A DNA stretch of 64,000 nt from Tractidigestivibacter scatoligenes (GCF_001494635.1 NZ_LOJF01000001.1:558001-622000), one strand, 5' to 3'; positions 1 to 9,810 are shown, numbered from the stretch's first letter. Program-made: numbers and translations. The notes: generated from the sequence alone by a model not told the origin.

Positions 1-966
<966 letters not shown>

Positions 967-968
967 GG

Positions 969-1979
969 CTATGCCTCCTGGCTGGCGGTGGCCTGTGGCG
1001 CGGGAGCTTGGGCAACGTGCTTCTCGACCCATGCCAGCACGTCGGCAAAGACCTGCTCGTGACCCGTCTCGTTCAAGATCTCGTGCCGCATGCGCGGGTA
1101 GATCTTCACCGTGACGTCTGTGGAACCGGCGCCGCGGGCAAGTGCCGCGGCCTTCTCGACGCCCTCTCCATTGTTGCCAACTGGGTCTTCGGCGCCGCCA
1201 ATGTAGAGCAGCGGCAGGTCGTGAGGAACGCTTGCGGCGCACGCTGGGGAGTTGACCTCGGAGGTGAGAACCGCGACCTCGTGGTAGGCACCCACGGAGA
1301 ACATGAAGCCGCAAGATGGGTCTGCAATGTAGTCATCAACGTTCTTGCGGTTGTACGAGAGCCAGTCCAGGTTGGTCCGGGCATTGGGAATGGCCTTCCC
1401 ATAGCCGCCGGCCCCCATGGAGTCAACGAAGGAGGAGTGGTACCCGGCACCCTTGAAGAACGACTCGAACCACGTAATTGCGAGTGCCGCCTTTGATGTT
1501 GCCGCAGGGAGAAAGCCGGTACCGCAGATGATGGCGCCAGCCAGCCCCTCTCCGTGGTGCGCGATGTAGGAACGCACCTCAAAGCTGCCCATGCTGTGGC
1601 CAAAGACAATGTATGGAGTGCCCGTTGCAATGCGTTGCTGCGTCATGCCGCGCAGGACGTCGATGTCCTCCACAAGCGCCTGTGCCCCGCTTCCCACGGG
1701 CAGCTCTCCCCAATGCTCGGGCGAGCAGGAGCGCCCGTGGCCAATCTGGTCATGGCCTACAACGAGAAAGCCATGGGAAGCCAGGAAGCGCGCGAAGGCG
1801 TCATAGCGGTCGATGTGCTCGGCCATGCCGTGCACAAGCTGCACCACGCCGTGGGGCGCGGGCCTCTCCGTTGACTGTGACGGTGCCATGCCAGCCGGCC
1901 ACCAGGCACATGCGCTGATGGTCGATGTGCCATCCGTCGAGGGGAACGTAAAGCGCTCAAGGGTGACCTCTGTGGACAT
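969..1979 (-). CDS. Alpha/beta hydrolase, monoacylglycerol lipase-like
   Basis: A 336-residue alpha/beta hydrolase of the serine aminopeptidase/monoacylglycerol lipase type. Seen: oxyanion-loop region [14 protein letters not shown] (about 46-59), nucleophile elbow GHSMGS (Ser129), a late acid candidate in GGAEDPVG and a C-terminal His in MRHEILNE. No signal peptide or membrane segment, so probably cytoplasmic. The start at 1979 was chosen because AGGAAGGGGCAGC precedes that ATG; an upstream in-frame start at 2009 lacks such a site. The gene is 2 bases ahead of glpK, which fits release of glycerol from monoacylglycerol followed by phosphorylation. The exact ester substrate is inferred from family and context. 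Confidence 0.85.
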   Translation of the reverse strand: MSTEVTLERFTFPSTDGTSTISACAWWPAGMAPSQSTERPAPHGVVQLVHGMAEHIDRYDAFARFLASHGFLVVGHDQIGHGRSCSPEHWGELPVGSGAQALVEDIDVLRGMTQQRIATGTPYIVFGHSMGSFEVRSYIAHHGEGLAGAIICGTGFLPAATSKAALAITWFESFFKGAGYHSSFVDSMGAGGYGKAIPNARTNLDWLSYNRKNVDDYIADPSCGFMFSVGAYHEVAVLTSEVNSPACAASVPHDLPLLYIGGAEDPVGNNGEGVEKAAALARGAGSTDVTVKIYPRMRHEILNETGHEQVFADVLAWVEKHVAQAPAPQATASQEA

Positions 1980-2005
1980 GCTGCCCCTTCCTTCGTCGTG
2001 GCTGA

Positions 2006-2023
2006 GCAAACATTATTGTTTGC
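2006..2023. promoter_or_regulatory. Perfect inverted repeat, candidate operator for lipase-glpK
   Basis: GCAAACA and TGTTTGC form perfect 7-bp arms round a 4-base centre (ttat). It lies 27 bases upstream of the lipase start, in the 166-bp gap after eutH, where a promoter for the lipase-glpK pair would be. The dyad could be a repressor site; the cognate regulator is not identifiable. Confidence 0.4.
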
Positions 2024-2145
2024 CGCCGCGAGAGGCGCGCGCAGATGTCCGTGGCCGCACGGTATGAGGCTGCGTGTGGGCAGGCGTTGACGGCGAGCGG
2101 TAGGAGCCAAGCGTCAACGTGCGTACGTCAGCGACGCCGGGACCC

Positions 2146-3366
2146 CTAGGCCTCCGACTGGGCCTCGAGGGCAAGGTCCTGCACTTCGAGCTCATCGGCC
2201 TTTCTCGTTGCCAGGCGCGTCGCAAAGAAGATCGCACACACGCCTCCCGCGAGCTTGCCCAGAAGCACGGGCACGATGAGCGTGGGCTGGAAGTTTGCGG
2301 TGAACGAGAGATGGTCGCCAAAGAGGAAGGCGCAGCAGACGCTAAAGGAAATCACGATGACCTTGTCGTGCGCCTTGAGGTCCTTGACCATGGCGAGTGC
2401 GGCCAGTACGTTTGCGGAGGCGGCAAGAAGTCCTGCCGTGGCATCTGAGCTCAGGCCCACCGCACGTCCAACCCTCGAGAGGGGTTTGGCGAGGTAGGTC
2501 TTGATGAGCCACACCATGGGGAATGCCCCGCAGAGCATCATGCCAATGGCGCCGGAGACCTCCAGGGCGCGGAACTGGTCCTGCTCGTCCGCAATGATGG
2601 GGTCAAAGCCAAAGGACCCAAAGATGGTGGAGAAGAGTCCCGTGAAGTACTCGATGACCACCACCACGAAGACCACCTTAAGCACGCTGTCAAGTGCGCG
2701 CCCAAAAACGATGAAGCCGCGAATCATGGCATCGGGCTTGGTGGCAAGGCCCACAGCCAGCGCCACGCAGATGATGATTAGCGGCACCAGGTTGTGGGCA
2801 ATCTGGGACCACGTGAGCGCCAGCTGGTAGGTGGCTGCGGCGTTGGTGGAGACCGTCTCGCGGATCACGGGGTTTGCAAGCGCGATGATGGCGCTCGCCA
2901 CAAGGACGCCAATGGGGATGGCGAGAAGCCCACTCATGACGCCAAGGGCCAGGTACTTGCGGTCCTTGACCTCGAGCATCTTGAGCGCCACGGGGACGGT
3001 GAAGACAATCGTCGCGCCGGCCATGTAACCGGTCATCATGGCCATGATCCAGCTCTCGCGCGTCTGTGCGAGTGCGTCTGCCAGCTGGTAGCCACCCATG
3101 TCAACGGCAATGAAGGTCGTGGCCGCCATGGCGGGATCTGCGCCCAGCGCACCAAAGAGCGGCCCAAAGACCGTGGAGACAAAGGCCGTGAGGTAGGGGG
3201 CAGACGCCATGATGCCCGCCACCGGCAGGAAGATGGGGCCAATGGAGTCTATGCCAGCGACAAACTCCTTGCCTAGCTCGCTCTCGGGGCGAACGATTGA
3301 TGCAATGCATCCCGCCGCCGCGCAGCCCATGATGATGAAGACGACGACCCTGCCAAAGACTTCCAT
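2146..3366 (-). CDS. eutH: EutH-type ethanolamine transporter
   Basis: Integral membrane protein of 406 residues with about ten hydrophobic segments. The sequence matches EutH along its length: GCIASIVRPESELGKEF near the N-terminus, VDMGGYQLADALA, and the conserved late segment FGDHLSFTANFQP (about residue 365). EutH imports ethanolamine. Other copies usually sit with the cobalamin-dependent ammonia lyase and microcompartment genes; none of those is here. Its upstream neighbour is a choline/ethanolamine-kinase-like gene in the same direction, which suggests phosphorylation rather than deamination of the imported amino alcohol. The start at 3366 follows AAGGGGCAGC; the longer frame from 3438 has no such site. 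Confidence 0.9.
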   Translation of the reverse strand: MEVFGRVVVFIIMGCAAAGCIASIVRPESELGKEFVAGIDSIGPIFLPVAGIMASAPYLTAFVSTVFGPLFGALGADPAMAATTFIAVDMGGYQLADALAQTRESWIMAMMTGYMAGATIVFTVPVALKMLEVKDRKYLALGVMSGLLAIPIGVLVASAIIALANPVIRETVSTNAAATYQLALTWSQIAHNLVPLIIICVALAVGLATKPDAMIRGFIVFGRALDSVLKVVFVVVVIEYFTGLFSTIFGSFGFDPIIADEQDQFRALEVSGAIGMMLCGAFPMVWLIKTYLAKPLSRVGRAVGLSSDATAGLLAASANVLAALAMVKDLKAHDKVIVISFSVCCAFLFGDHLSFTANFQPTLIVPVLLGKLAGGVCAIFFATRLATRKADELEVQDLALEAQSEA

Positions 3367-3399
3367 GCTGCCCCTTACGTCGCGAGTGCGCACGCCTGT

Positions 3400-3428
3400 C
3401 CCGCCGCACCCCGTGGGTGCTGAGCGGG
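3400..3428 (-). other. Stem-loop between kinase and eutH
   Basis: CCCGC...GCGGG outer arms enclose GCACCC-cgt-GGGTGC inner arms, giving a strong hairpin in the 92-bp gap between the kinase stop and the eutH start. On the transcribed (minus) strand it is not followed by a T-run, so it is more likely an mRNA stability or attenuation structure than a plain terminator. Confidence 0.4.
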
Positions 3429-3458
3429 TCGCATGCAACCGCGTTTTTTTGTTGCCCT

Positions 3459-4376
3459 CTAGATTTCGTGCACCAACTGCACCGCACGCCTACCGTACTC
3501 GGAGGCATAGCGGTGCCAGAGGTCCTGCCAGTCTCCCACGGGGTCCCCGCACTGGTCCTTGTAGAGCGCCCAGACAAACCAGTACCAGGCGGCAAACGCA
3601 ACGTAGGAGATGCAGTGGAAGAGCTCTTCGCTGGTGGGCTCGCGCTGGAAGTACTTGCTAAGCACCGCGATGGCCTCCTCGTAGCTGTAGTCGCTGCAGC
3701 AGATGAAGGTCCCCAGGTCACTGGCATAGTCTGACATGCCCGCATATTCCCAGTCGATGAGCGAGATGTCCGAGCCCCTCACAAGGAAGTTGGGGTCGTA
3801 GAAGTCGTTGTGGCAGAGCACCGGTGCTCCCGAGGTGGCGCGAACGCGTCCCTCAAGGTCCTCAATGCGGGTGCGGATGCGCTCGAAGTCGTTGTAGCGT
3901 GCCTTCTCGTCATTGTTGAGAAGCTTGAGGATGCCCGCCGTGTTCTCGAAGATGTCAAAGCTCCACTTGGACGTGACACCGCTGGAGTGAAGCTCGCGGG
4001 CCATCTCCATGGCGCGCGCGACGTGAGCGGTGTTGTGATAGTCAAAGGGCTTGCACCCTTCGACAAAGTGCGAGATCTTCCAGCCTTGATGAGGGTTCTC
4101 GTAGATGAAGGTGCGGTCTAGTCCAAGCTTTGCGGCAATGCCCTGGGCAAAGGCCTCTCCCTCACGGCTGATGATCTTCTCGGTGCCAGCGCCTGGCCTG
4201 CGGTAGACGTAGGGCTTGCCGGCGGCAACAAAGCGGAAGGAGTCGTTGGTAAGCCCCTCGTCGATGGGCGAGAACTCCGTAACGTCCTGTGGTGCGCATC
4301 CAAGCGTGGAGCAAATGTTGCAAAGCGTCTCTGGATCGATGGATTGGACGTTAGCCGCAATGGTGGCTTGTGGCAT
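3459..4376 (-). CDS. Choline/ethanolamine kinase-like phosphotransferase
   Basis: A 305-residue APH/choline-kinase-fold protein. Seen: a GLTNDSFRF nucleotide-loop region (41-49), Brenner-type catalytic motif HNDFYDPN (189-196) and metal-binding IDWEYAG (207-213). These are the hallmarks of LicA-type choline kinases and related ethanolamine kinases. No signal peptide, so cytoplasmic. The start at 4376 has AGGAGACAGGT just upstream. It precedes eutH in the same direction, so together they would import and phosphorylate ethanolamine or choline. Which amino alcohol is used cannot be read from sequence; the EutH neighbour favours ethanolamine. No licC/licD-like nucleotidyl- or phosphocholine transferase lies in the window. 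Confidence 0.8.
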   Translation of the reverse strand: MPQATIAANVQSIDPETLCNICSTLGCAPQDVTEFSPIDEGLTNDSFRFVAAGKPYVYRRPGAGTEKIISREGEAFAQGIAAKLGLDRTFIYENPHQGWKISHFVEGCKPFDYHNTAHVARAMEMARELHSSGVTSKWSFDIFENTAGILKLLNNDEKARYNDFERIRTRIEDLEGRVRATSGAPVLCHNDFYDPNFLVRGSDISLIDWEYAGMSDYASDLGTFICCSDYSYEEAIAVLSKYFQREPTSEELFHCISYVAFAAWYWFVWALYKDQCGDPVGDWQDLWHRYASEYGRRAVQLVHEI

Positions 4377-4441
4377 ACCTGTCTCCTCGCTCGCCCTAGA
4401 AGGCGATTGTTTGGTAATTGTTCAGTGCGTATAAAGATAAC

Positions 4442-4475
4442 GTAAGAACCGAACAACATCATGTGAGAACAGAAC
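4442..4475. promoter_or_regulatory. Two direct repeats 21 bp apart upstream of the kinase-eutH unit
   Basis: The plus strand reads gtaagaaccgaac at 4442-4454 and gtgagaacagaac at 4463-4475 (11 of 13 identical), a 21-bp period, which puts them on the same helix face. They lie in the AT-rich 134-bp gap between plsY and the kinase. This arrangement suits binding of a regulator at the kinase-eutH promoter; the regulator is unknown. Confidence 0.35.
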
Positions 4476-4510
4476 ATCACACCTTCGACAAACCATTTCA
4501 TTGAGATGGG

Positions 4511-5152
4511 CTAATGGCGATTTTTGAACAATGCCGAGACGAACTTCTTGCTGATTGATGCGCGGGGCGTCTCTCCGGTCCTAATGCCCGCCGCCGGACC
4601 TCCATGGCACCAGATGGCCACGGCTACAAGCACTGCGCCAGCGGTTGCATGAAGCATGTCTCCGCTGACAAGCTCAATCGCCAGCCATACTGCGGGAATC
4701 ACAAGGGCTCCCAGGCAGAGATACCCGCCAAAGAGCACTACGAGTAGACCCGCTATGGCGGCGGCGCCCCCTGCGATAGGCGTCATGAGGATGATTCCAG
4801 AGCAGGTTGTGGCAACCCCCTTTCCGCCGCGAAAGCGGTGCCAAGCGGGAAAAACGTGCCCAAGTGTGGTTCCCACCGCCGCGGCCGTGCCCGTGACGTT
4901 GGCAACGTCTGGGAAGAGTGCCCGCGCCAGCACAAATGCGAGGATGGTCTTGGCTATGTCGCCTGCAAGCGTGACGGCGGCCCACGTGGTGCCATAGGTG
5001 GCGCCCATGTTTGCCATGCCAGGGTTGCCAAGCCCCACCTCGAAGGCGCTCTTGCCGCTCACGTGCTTGCTCACCAGCTCTGCCGTGAGGAAAGACCCAC
5101 AGACGTAGCCTATGGCAAGCGAGCAAGCCACTGCAGTTCCCACGCTCGGCAT
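4511..5152 (-). CDS. plsY: Glycerol-3-phosphate acyltransferase, PlsY family
   Basis: Membrane acyltransferase of about 213 residues that would transfer an acyl group from acyl-phosphate to glycerol-3-phosphate, the first step of phospholipid synthesis. Seen: about five hydrophobic helices, an N-terminal loop LGNPGMANMGATYG (family consensus is closer to GSGNxGATN, so this copy is diverged), the central LGHVFPAWHRFRGGKGVAT and a third conserved loop near the C-terminus. A TTG at 5161, GTG at 5155 and ATG at 5152 are all in frame; AGGAGG at 5163-5168 best serves the GTG or ATG. It follows the glycerol and ethanolamine genes' theme of phospholipid building blocks. The diverged motif may mean a second, specialised PlsY. 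Confidence 0.88.
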   Translation of the reverse strand: MPSVGTAVACSLAIGYVCGSFLTAELVSKHVSGKSAFEVGLGNPGMANMGATYGTTWAAVTLAGDIAKTILAFVLARALFPDVANVTGTAAAVGTTLGHVFPAWHRFRGGKGVATTCSGIILMTPIAGGAAAIAGLLVVLFGGYLCLGALVIPAVWLAIELVSGDMLHATAGAVLVAVAIWCHGGPAAGIRTGETPRASISKKFVSALFKNRH

Positions 5153-5278
5153 CACGGTCAAGCCTCCTCAGTTACGTCACAAAGGTATCGATGAAGTGAA
5201 GAGATTCTTGAGGCTTCCCAGTTAGGGTACCCTACTACGAGGCGTTTGCCTGGGAAAGCGACGGAAGGGGTGCGCCAC

Positions 5279-5935
5279 ATGTTCGACGGCGTCATCTTCG
5301 ACATGGATGGCCTGATGGTTGACACCGAGCCAGTCTGGATGGAGTGCTGGGAGCCGGCGCTGGCCCATTTTGGCTATGCGGTTCCTCCTGGGCTTGCTGA
5401 CGCAGTGCGCGGATCGGCCGGCGACACCGCTTCTCGCATTCTTCACGAGATGGTTAGTCCCCAGCTCGACACAAGGGCATTCTGGGACTACTTCTCGTCT
5501 CTTGCCGAGAAGATTTTCTCCCAAGGCGTCGATAAGAAGCCAGGCCTTGACGAGCTCCTGGCATATCTGGGGGAGAGAGGCGTTCCCTGCGCCGTGGCGT
5601 CATCCTCGTCCAAGAAGGGCATAGAGCGCAACCTGCGCTTTATTGGTGACCTTGACTGCTTCCAGGCAATAGTCCCCTCGAGCGAAGTCGCTCATGCCAA
5701 GCCCGCGCCTGACATCTTCCTCGAGGCGGCGCGACGCCTTGGCACCAAGCCCCCTCGTACGATGGTGCTCGAGGACTCCTTCAATGGGGTTCGCGCGGGG
5801 GCCACAGGTGGCTTCTTCACGGTGATGGTTCCAGACCTCGCTCAGCCCAATGACGAGATTCGTTCCGTTGCCTCGCGTGTGTGCTCGAGCCTCCTCGAGG
5901 TGCGCGACCTTCTCGCCCAAGGGGAAATGGGTTAG
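5279..5935 (+). CDS. HAD-superfamily phosphatase/phosphoglucomutase-like
   Basis: A 218-residue haloacid-dehalogenase-fold protein, subfamily IA. Seen: motif I FDMDGLMVDTEP (nucleophile and acid/base aspartates near residues 8 and 10), motif II Ser in VASSSSKKG, motif III Lys in HAKPAPDIF and motif IV LEDSFNGVRAG. The helical cap between motifs I and II fits beta-phosphoglucomutase-like or sugar-phosphate phosphatases; sequence alone does not decide. The ATG at 5279 has GGAAGGGG upstream and was preferred over an in-frame start at 5246. It is transcribed divergently from plsY and stands alone. Confidence 0.85.
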   Translation: MFDGVIFDMDGLMVDTEPVWMECWEPALAHFGYAVPPGLADAVRGSAGDTASRILHEMVSPQLDTRAFWDYFSSLAEKIFSQGVDKKPGLDELLAYLGERGVPCAVASSSSKKGIERNLRFIGDLDCFQAIVPSSEVAHAKPAPDIFLEAARRLGTKPPRTMVLEDSFNGVRAGATGGFFTVMVPDLAQPNDEIRSVASRVCSSLLEVRDLLAQGEMG

Positions 5936-6002
5936 TCAAAGGGGCCGGCTGCCCGTTTCTTCAGCGCCAATATCTGCTGTCTTTTAGTGGGAGGTTTCTC
6001 TC

Positions 6003-6260
6003 ATGGCTGGTTTTCACTGTTCCGAGTGCATGTACGGCTCCTTTTCTATTAATGAGGATACCGGGAAGTACCAAGGCTCTTGCAGTCGCGGCTTTACGCT
6101 GGCGGTCCCGCATGTGTACAAGGAGCCCGATATGTTTTTTGCAAACACCCCTGATGAGCTGGTGCCCGTTATCGATCCGTACGGGAATGAGTACCTTCGC
6201 CAGACCAACGTATGCAACCACTTCTTGCGCCCCCAAGATGCCCGGCCATACGGCGAATAA
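6003..6260 (+). CDS. Small cysteine-containing hypothetical protein
   Basis: An 85-residue protein I do not recognise. It begins MAGFHCSECMYGSF, giving a CxxC pair at residues 6 and 9, with further cysteines at about 27 (GSCSRG) and 71 (NVCNHF); a four-Cys zinc or iron-sulfur site is possible. No signal peptide or membrane helix. The ATG follows GGGAGG at good spacing, which is the main support for its being real. It stands between a HAD gene and a TetR gene, with 163 bp of AT-richer sequence after it. Confidence 0.6.
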   Translation: MAGFHCSECMYGSFSINEDTGKYQGSCSRGFTLAVPHVYKEPDMFFANTPDELVPVIDPYGNEYLRQTNVCNHFLRPQDARPYGE

Positions 6261-6423
6261 GTAAGCCAAGGGGAAGTTTCTTGAATTTCTATCAAATGCT
6301 TCACTTCTAATGTGTATCGAATAACGTATTGTGTTCATAATGCACTGCAGGTAAGAGCTAGTGCCGAGGGGGCATTAGCAGTGTTTAGCCACATGCTCAA
6401 GAGGGAGAAAAGGCGGTAGCCAG

Positions 6424-7032
6424 ATGTCGAGAAAGGCCCAGACCGACAGTGGCGAGACTAAGAGGAGCCTCGTTGCGTCAGCCACGGAGGAGTTTGCTGA
6501 GTACGGGTACGAGGGAGCCTCGCTACGCCAGATTTGCTCAAAGGCTGGCGTGACGACCGGTGCTCTCTACTTCTTCTTCGATAGCAAGGAAGACCTGTTC
6601 AAGAGCGTTGTCTCTCCCTTGATGACCGAGTTTCCCTCCATTCTTGCCACGTGGATCGAGCACGATCTCTCTGTGATCTGTGACGGCAAGGGTGAGCCTA
6701 CGAATGTCGAGCAGCTTCCCGACGGCCTTGCAGAACTTCTCGAGCAGTATCCGCTGGTTCCCAAGATTGTCATGAGCAACCGCGATAACCCCGTAATCAA
6801 GGGGTATCTCGATGCCAAGGTAGACGAGATTGCCCAGAGCATCGCGAGCCGTGCCGAGCGCAAGGACGGCCACACCTCCGACGGCTTCTCCCCACGCCTT
6901 CTTGCTACCATGTGTGCGGACGCGTTCATCGAGGTCCTCGCCAACGACGATGACCTTGACGTCATTGCACGCCACCTTTCCGAGGTGTCGGCGTTTGTGC
7001 GCGGTGGCCTGGAGGCCACGCTCAAAAAGTAA
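6424..7032 (+). CDS. TetR/AcrR-family transcriptional regulator
   Basis: A 202-residue regulator. The N-terminal 60 residues form the TetR helix-turn-helix: SLVASATEEFAEYGYEGASL, then QICSKAGVTTGALYFFFDSKEDLF with the usual GALYFFF-type recognition helix. The C-terminal ligand domain is not recognisable. It is followed after 36 bp by a cation/proton antiporter in the same direction, so it probably controls itself and the antiporter. Start at 6424 is preceded by AGGGAGAAAAGG about 14 bases upstream. Confidence 0.9.
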   Translation: MSRKAQTDSGETKRSLVASATEEFAEYGYEGASLRQICSKAGVTTGALYFFFDSKEDLFKSVVSPLMTEFPSILATWIEHDLSVICDGKGEPTNVEQLPDGLAELLEQYPLVPKIVMSNRDNPVIKGYLDAKVDEIAQSIASRAERKDGHTSDGFSPRLLATMCADAFIEVLANDDDLDVIARHLSEVSAFVRGGLEATLKK

Positions 7033-7068
7033 GGCGAAAAGCCAAGCGAGGCGAGAGGAGATGGCACG

Positions 7069-8469
7069 GTGGTAAGTCAGCTCCTCTCGCTTTCCGTGAC
7101 CATGCTTGTGGCGGCGCTTGCTCCGTTTGTGGCAAGCCTCGTACCTGGCAGGGCCATTCCCGAGGTTGTCTTTCTCGTCTTTGCCGGAGCCCTTCTTGGC
7201 CCCTATGGGGCAGATGTCATCCGGACGAGTGGAGGCGCCCTCTCCCTTGTCTCTGAGCTGGGCATGGCATTTCTCTTCCTGATGGCTGGCTATGAGATAA
7301 AGCCCTCCGAGTTGGTTGGCCCTATGGGACGCCATGCCTCCATCTGCTGGGGCATCTCGCTTGTAGCGGCCATTGCGCTTGTGAGTCTCACGGGCTTTAG
7401 CCGCTTTACCGGTATGGCGGGTATCGCTTTTGCCATCATGCTTACCACCACGGCCTACGGCACCCTAGCACCCATCATGCGCGCTCGCGACCTCACCAAC
7501 ACGCGCGTTGGCCGCGCTGTCACGGCATATGGCGCCACCGGCGAGGTACTGCCGGTCATTGCGGTGGCGTTGCTTCTCTCCACGAGGTCTCTGCTCGTTA
7601 CGGTGATTGTCCTTGTGGTGTTTCTCCTGGTCTGCGTACGCATTGCGCATCTCTCCACGTCCACGGCGCGCATCGGTGCGCGCTTTCGTGACTTTGTAAG
7701 GTCGAGCGCGGGTGCCAGCACCCAGACGCCTCTTCGGCTGGTTGTGCTGCTTCTCGTGTTTCTGCTCTTCCTTGCCGAGGCGGCCGGCTTTGACTCGGTG
7801 CTGGGTGCCTTTGCAGCCGGCTTTGTGTTGCGCGTCTTTTTCCCAGATGGCAGCGAGGACCTGGAGACGCGCCTTGAAGCCATTGGCAACGGGTTTCTCA
7901 TCCCGGCGTTCTTTGTGATCTCTGGTGCAGGCATCGACCTTTCTGCTGCCGTTGCCGACCCTGGCCTGCTTTTCCTCTTCATTGGGCTGCTTGTCGCCGT
8001 GCGTGGGGTCTCGGTTGCGATATCGCTTCACGTGAACCCCGAGACGCGTGAGATGGAGCCGCAGGAACGCTTTGTGACAACAGCATACTGTGTGATGGCG
8101 CTGCCACTTGTGGTTGCAATCACCCAGCTTGTGGTGGATGCGGGTGCCATGACCAGCCAGGATGCCTCGGTCCTTGTGACTGCCGGTGCCGTGACGGTGC
8201 TGGTGGTGCCCGTTCTCACCTCGCTTGTTCGCGTGACTGCGCCGGCGCATCCCGTGCATGCCCTCAGCAGCATTGTCTCGGGCGAGGAGAGCGCAAACGA
8301 GGCGTTGGAGCGGCAGCGACGAGCCATGCAGACCTCGCGCAGGCGCTTTGAGGCGGCGCGCGCCCGTCGCAGGCGCGAGCTTGGCAGGACCCTCTCGTCT
8401 GCCGAGTACATTGCCCGCCATGGGGGAGACGAGCCTAGCGACGGCCCCTCCGGCAACGGTGATTCGTGA
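7069..8469 (+). CDS. Cation:proton antiporter (CPA2/Kef-type)
   Basis: A 466-residue membrane protein with about 11-12 transmembrane helices. The paired motifs PEVVFLVFAGALLGP and LGMAFLFLMAGYEI near residues 30-85, and the later GAFAAGFVLR and PAFFVISGAGIDL, are those of the Na+/H+ exchanger domain in the CPA2 family. The C-terminal 80 residues are hydrophilic, Arg-rich and probably helical, and there is no TrkA-N domain, so it is a NapA-like rather than full Kef protein. Start is GTG at 7069 with GGAG upstream. It lies just downstream of the TetR gene and is its likely target. The ion specificity (Na+ or K+) is not determined. Confidence 0.87.
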   Translation: MVSQLLSLSVTMLVAALAPFVASLVPGRAIPEVVFLVFAGALLGPYGADVIRTSGGALSLVSELGMAFLFLMAGYEIKPSELVGPMGRHASICWGISLVAAIALVSLTGFSRFTGMAGIAFAIMLTTTAYGTLAPIMRARDLTNTRVGRAVTAYGATGEVLPVIAVALLLSTRSLLVTVIVLVVFLLVCVRIAHLSTSTARIGARFRDFVRSSAGASTQTPLRLVVLLLVFLLFLAEAAGFDSVLGAFAAGFVLRVFFPDGSEDLETRLEAIGNGFLIPAFFVISGAGIDLSAAVADPGLLFLFIGLLVAVRGVSVAISLHVNPETREMEPQERFVTTAYCVMALPLVVAITQLVVDAGAMTSQDASVLVTAGAVTVLVVPVLTSLVRVTAPAHPVHALSSIVSGEESANEALERQRRAMQTSRRRFEAARARRRRELGRTLSSAEYIARHGGDEPSDGPSGNGDS

Positions 8470-8592
8470 TTGTCTCAGTTAACTTAGAAAATTAAATATG
8501 TCAGATTTTTGCAGCGTCTGCCGTGAGGGATTCGGCTGTCCGTCAATCGTATGATGAATGCGTTGATGGTGACCATGGGAAGGGTGGCTTTA

Positions 8593-9576
8593 ATGGCAGA
8601 CGCAACAACTGGTACGGCACAGGACCTCATATTTCTCGTGCCCATCTTCCATGGGAAGATTTGGGGTGGGCGCGAGTTGGAGAAGCGCTTTGGCTACAAC
8701 ATTCCAGATGGCCCCATTGGTGAGTGCTGGGGCATCTCTGCCCACCCCAATGGCGATTGCGTGGTAGACGGCGGAGAGTATGATGGTCAGCATCTCTCAG
8801 AGCTCTGGGCAAACCATCACGACCTCTTTGCTGGTGCCGAGGGAGATCGCTTCCCGCTGCTTATCAAGATTCTTGACGCGCGCGATAACCTCTCTGTGCA
8901 GGTGCATCCGGATGACGCCTATGCCGCGGAGCATGAGAACGGCTCGCTGGGCAAACGCGAGTGCTGGTACGTGATCGACTGCGAACCCGGCACGCGCATC
9001 ATCGTGGGTCAGCGCTCCAAGAGCCGAGAAGAGCTTGCCGCCATGATCGAGGAGGGCCGTTGGGATGACATGCTCAACTACGTGCCCATCCACCCGGGCG
9101 ACTTTTTCCGCATTGAGCCTGGCACCATGCACGCCATCATGGGCGGCACCCTCATCCTTGAAACCCAGCAGTCCTCTGACGTCACCTATCGCGTGTACGA
9201 CTACGACCGCGTGCAGCCCGACGGCACCAAGCGCCCGCTCCACGTCAAGCAGTCGCTCGACGTGGTTGACTACGACCAGGTGGCGCCCACCAGCGGCAAG
9301 GTCACCGCGCCCGAGAAGGACGGCGTGACCGAGCTTATGGCCTGCCCTAACTTCGACGTGGAGCGCGTGCGTGTGTCTGGCGAGAAGACGCTTGCCCAGC
9401 CGTGGCCGTTCATGTGCCTCTCGGTTATTGAGGGCTCCGGCAGCGTCTGCGACGGTGCCGGTGTCGAGTACGCAGTGCGCGCCGGAAGCCACTTCCTGGC
9501 TCCTTCCGGCTCTGGCGACGTTCGCCTGACAGGTGAGATGACGCTCATTACCTCGCACCTTCCCGAGCGCGCATAG
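8593..9576 (+). CDS. manA: Mannose-6-phosphate isomerase, class I
   Basis: Cytoplasmic zinc enzyme that interconverts mannose-6-phosphate and fructose-6-phosphate; 327 residues. Seen: KIWGGRELEKRFGY near the N-terminus, zinc-ligand segment SVQVHPDDAYA near residue 100, PGDFFRIEPGTMHAI near 180 and ETQQSSDVTYRVYDY. The length fits the short bacterial class I enzymes. The ATG at 8593 was chosen because GGGAAGGG lies 8 bases upstream; in-frame starts at 8551-8575 add residues unlike the family. No operon partner; it would feed mannose from PTS uptake into glycolysis. Confidence 0.93.
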   Translation: MADATTGTAQDLIFLVPIFHGKIWGGRELEKRFGYNIPDGPIGECWGISAHPNGDCVVDGGEYDGQHLSELWANHHDLFAGAEGDRFPLLIKILDARDNLSVQVHPDDAYAAEHENGSLGKRECWYVIDCEPGTRIIVGQRSKSREELAAMIEEGRWDDMLNYVPIHPGDFFRIEPGTMHAIMGGTLILETQQSSDVTYRVYDYDRVQPDGTKRPLHVKQSLDVVDYDQVAPTSGKVTAPEKDGVTELMACPNFDVERVRVSGEKTLAQPWPFMCLSVIEGSGSVCDGAGVEYAVRAGSHFLAPSGSGDVRLTGEMTLITSHLPERA

Positions 9577-9634
9577 AGGAGCTCTGCCTGTCCGCTCGGC
9601 CATCTGACCTAGGGTCCGCGCCAGCTCATCAGGC

Positions 9635-9704
9635 GCTGCTGAGAAGGAATTGGACAGAATTGCTCGGCTAGACATTGTTATGTGTCCAAATACTTCTCAA
9701 CAGC
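9635..9704. repeat. Quasi-palindromic element, family A copy 1
   Basis: Arms gctgctgagaaggaattgga (from 9635) and the near-complement ending cttctcaacagc (to 9704) enclose a central 25 bp. The same arm core, CTGCTGAGAAGGA, recurs at 33908-33975 with a different centre. It sits in the 234-bp gap between manA and mscL. No transposase is linked; it resembles a short non-autonomous palindromic repeat. Confidence 0.6.
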
Positions 9705-9753
9705 ACCTGGCAACGGTGTCGGGGCCCTGGTTGGTGTTTGGAGCTCATAGCAA

Positions 9754-9785
9754 CGGCGCCCGGAGGCCTGAACCTCCGGGCGCCG
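9754..9785 (-). terminator. Strong hairpin downstream of mscL
   Basis: A perfect 13-bp GC-rich stem (cggcgcccggagg and its complement) with a 6-base loop, 26 bp beyond the mscL stop on the minus strand. There is no T-run after it, so it is a terminator-like hairpin; it could also stop manA transcripts from the other side. Confidence 0.6.
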
Positions 9786-9810
9786 CATGCACTTCGTTGT
9801 TGTGCGGTCG

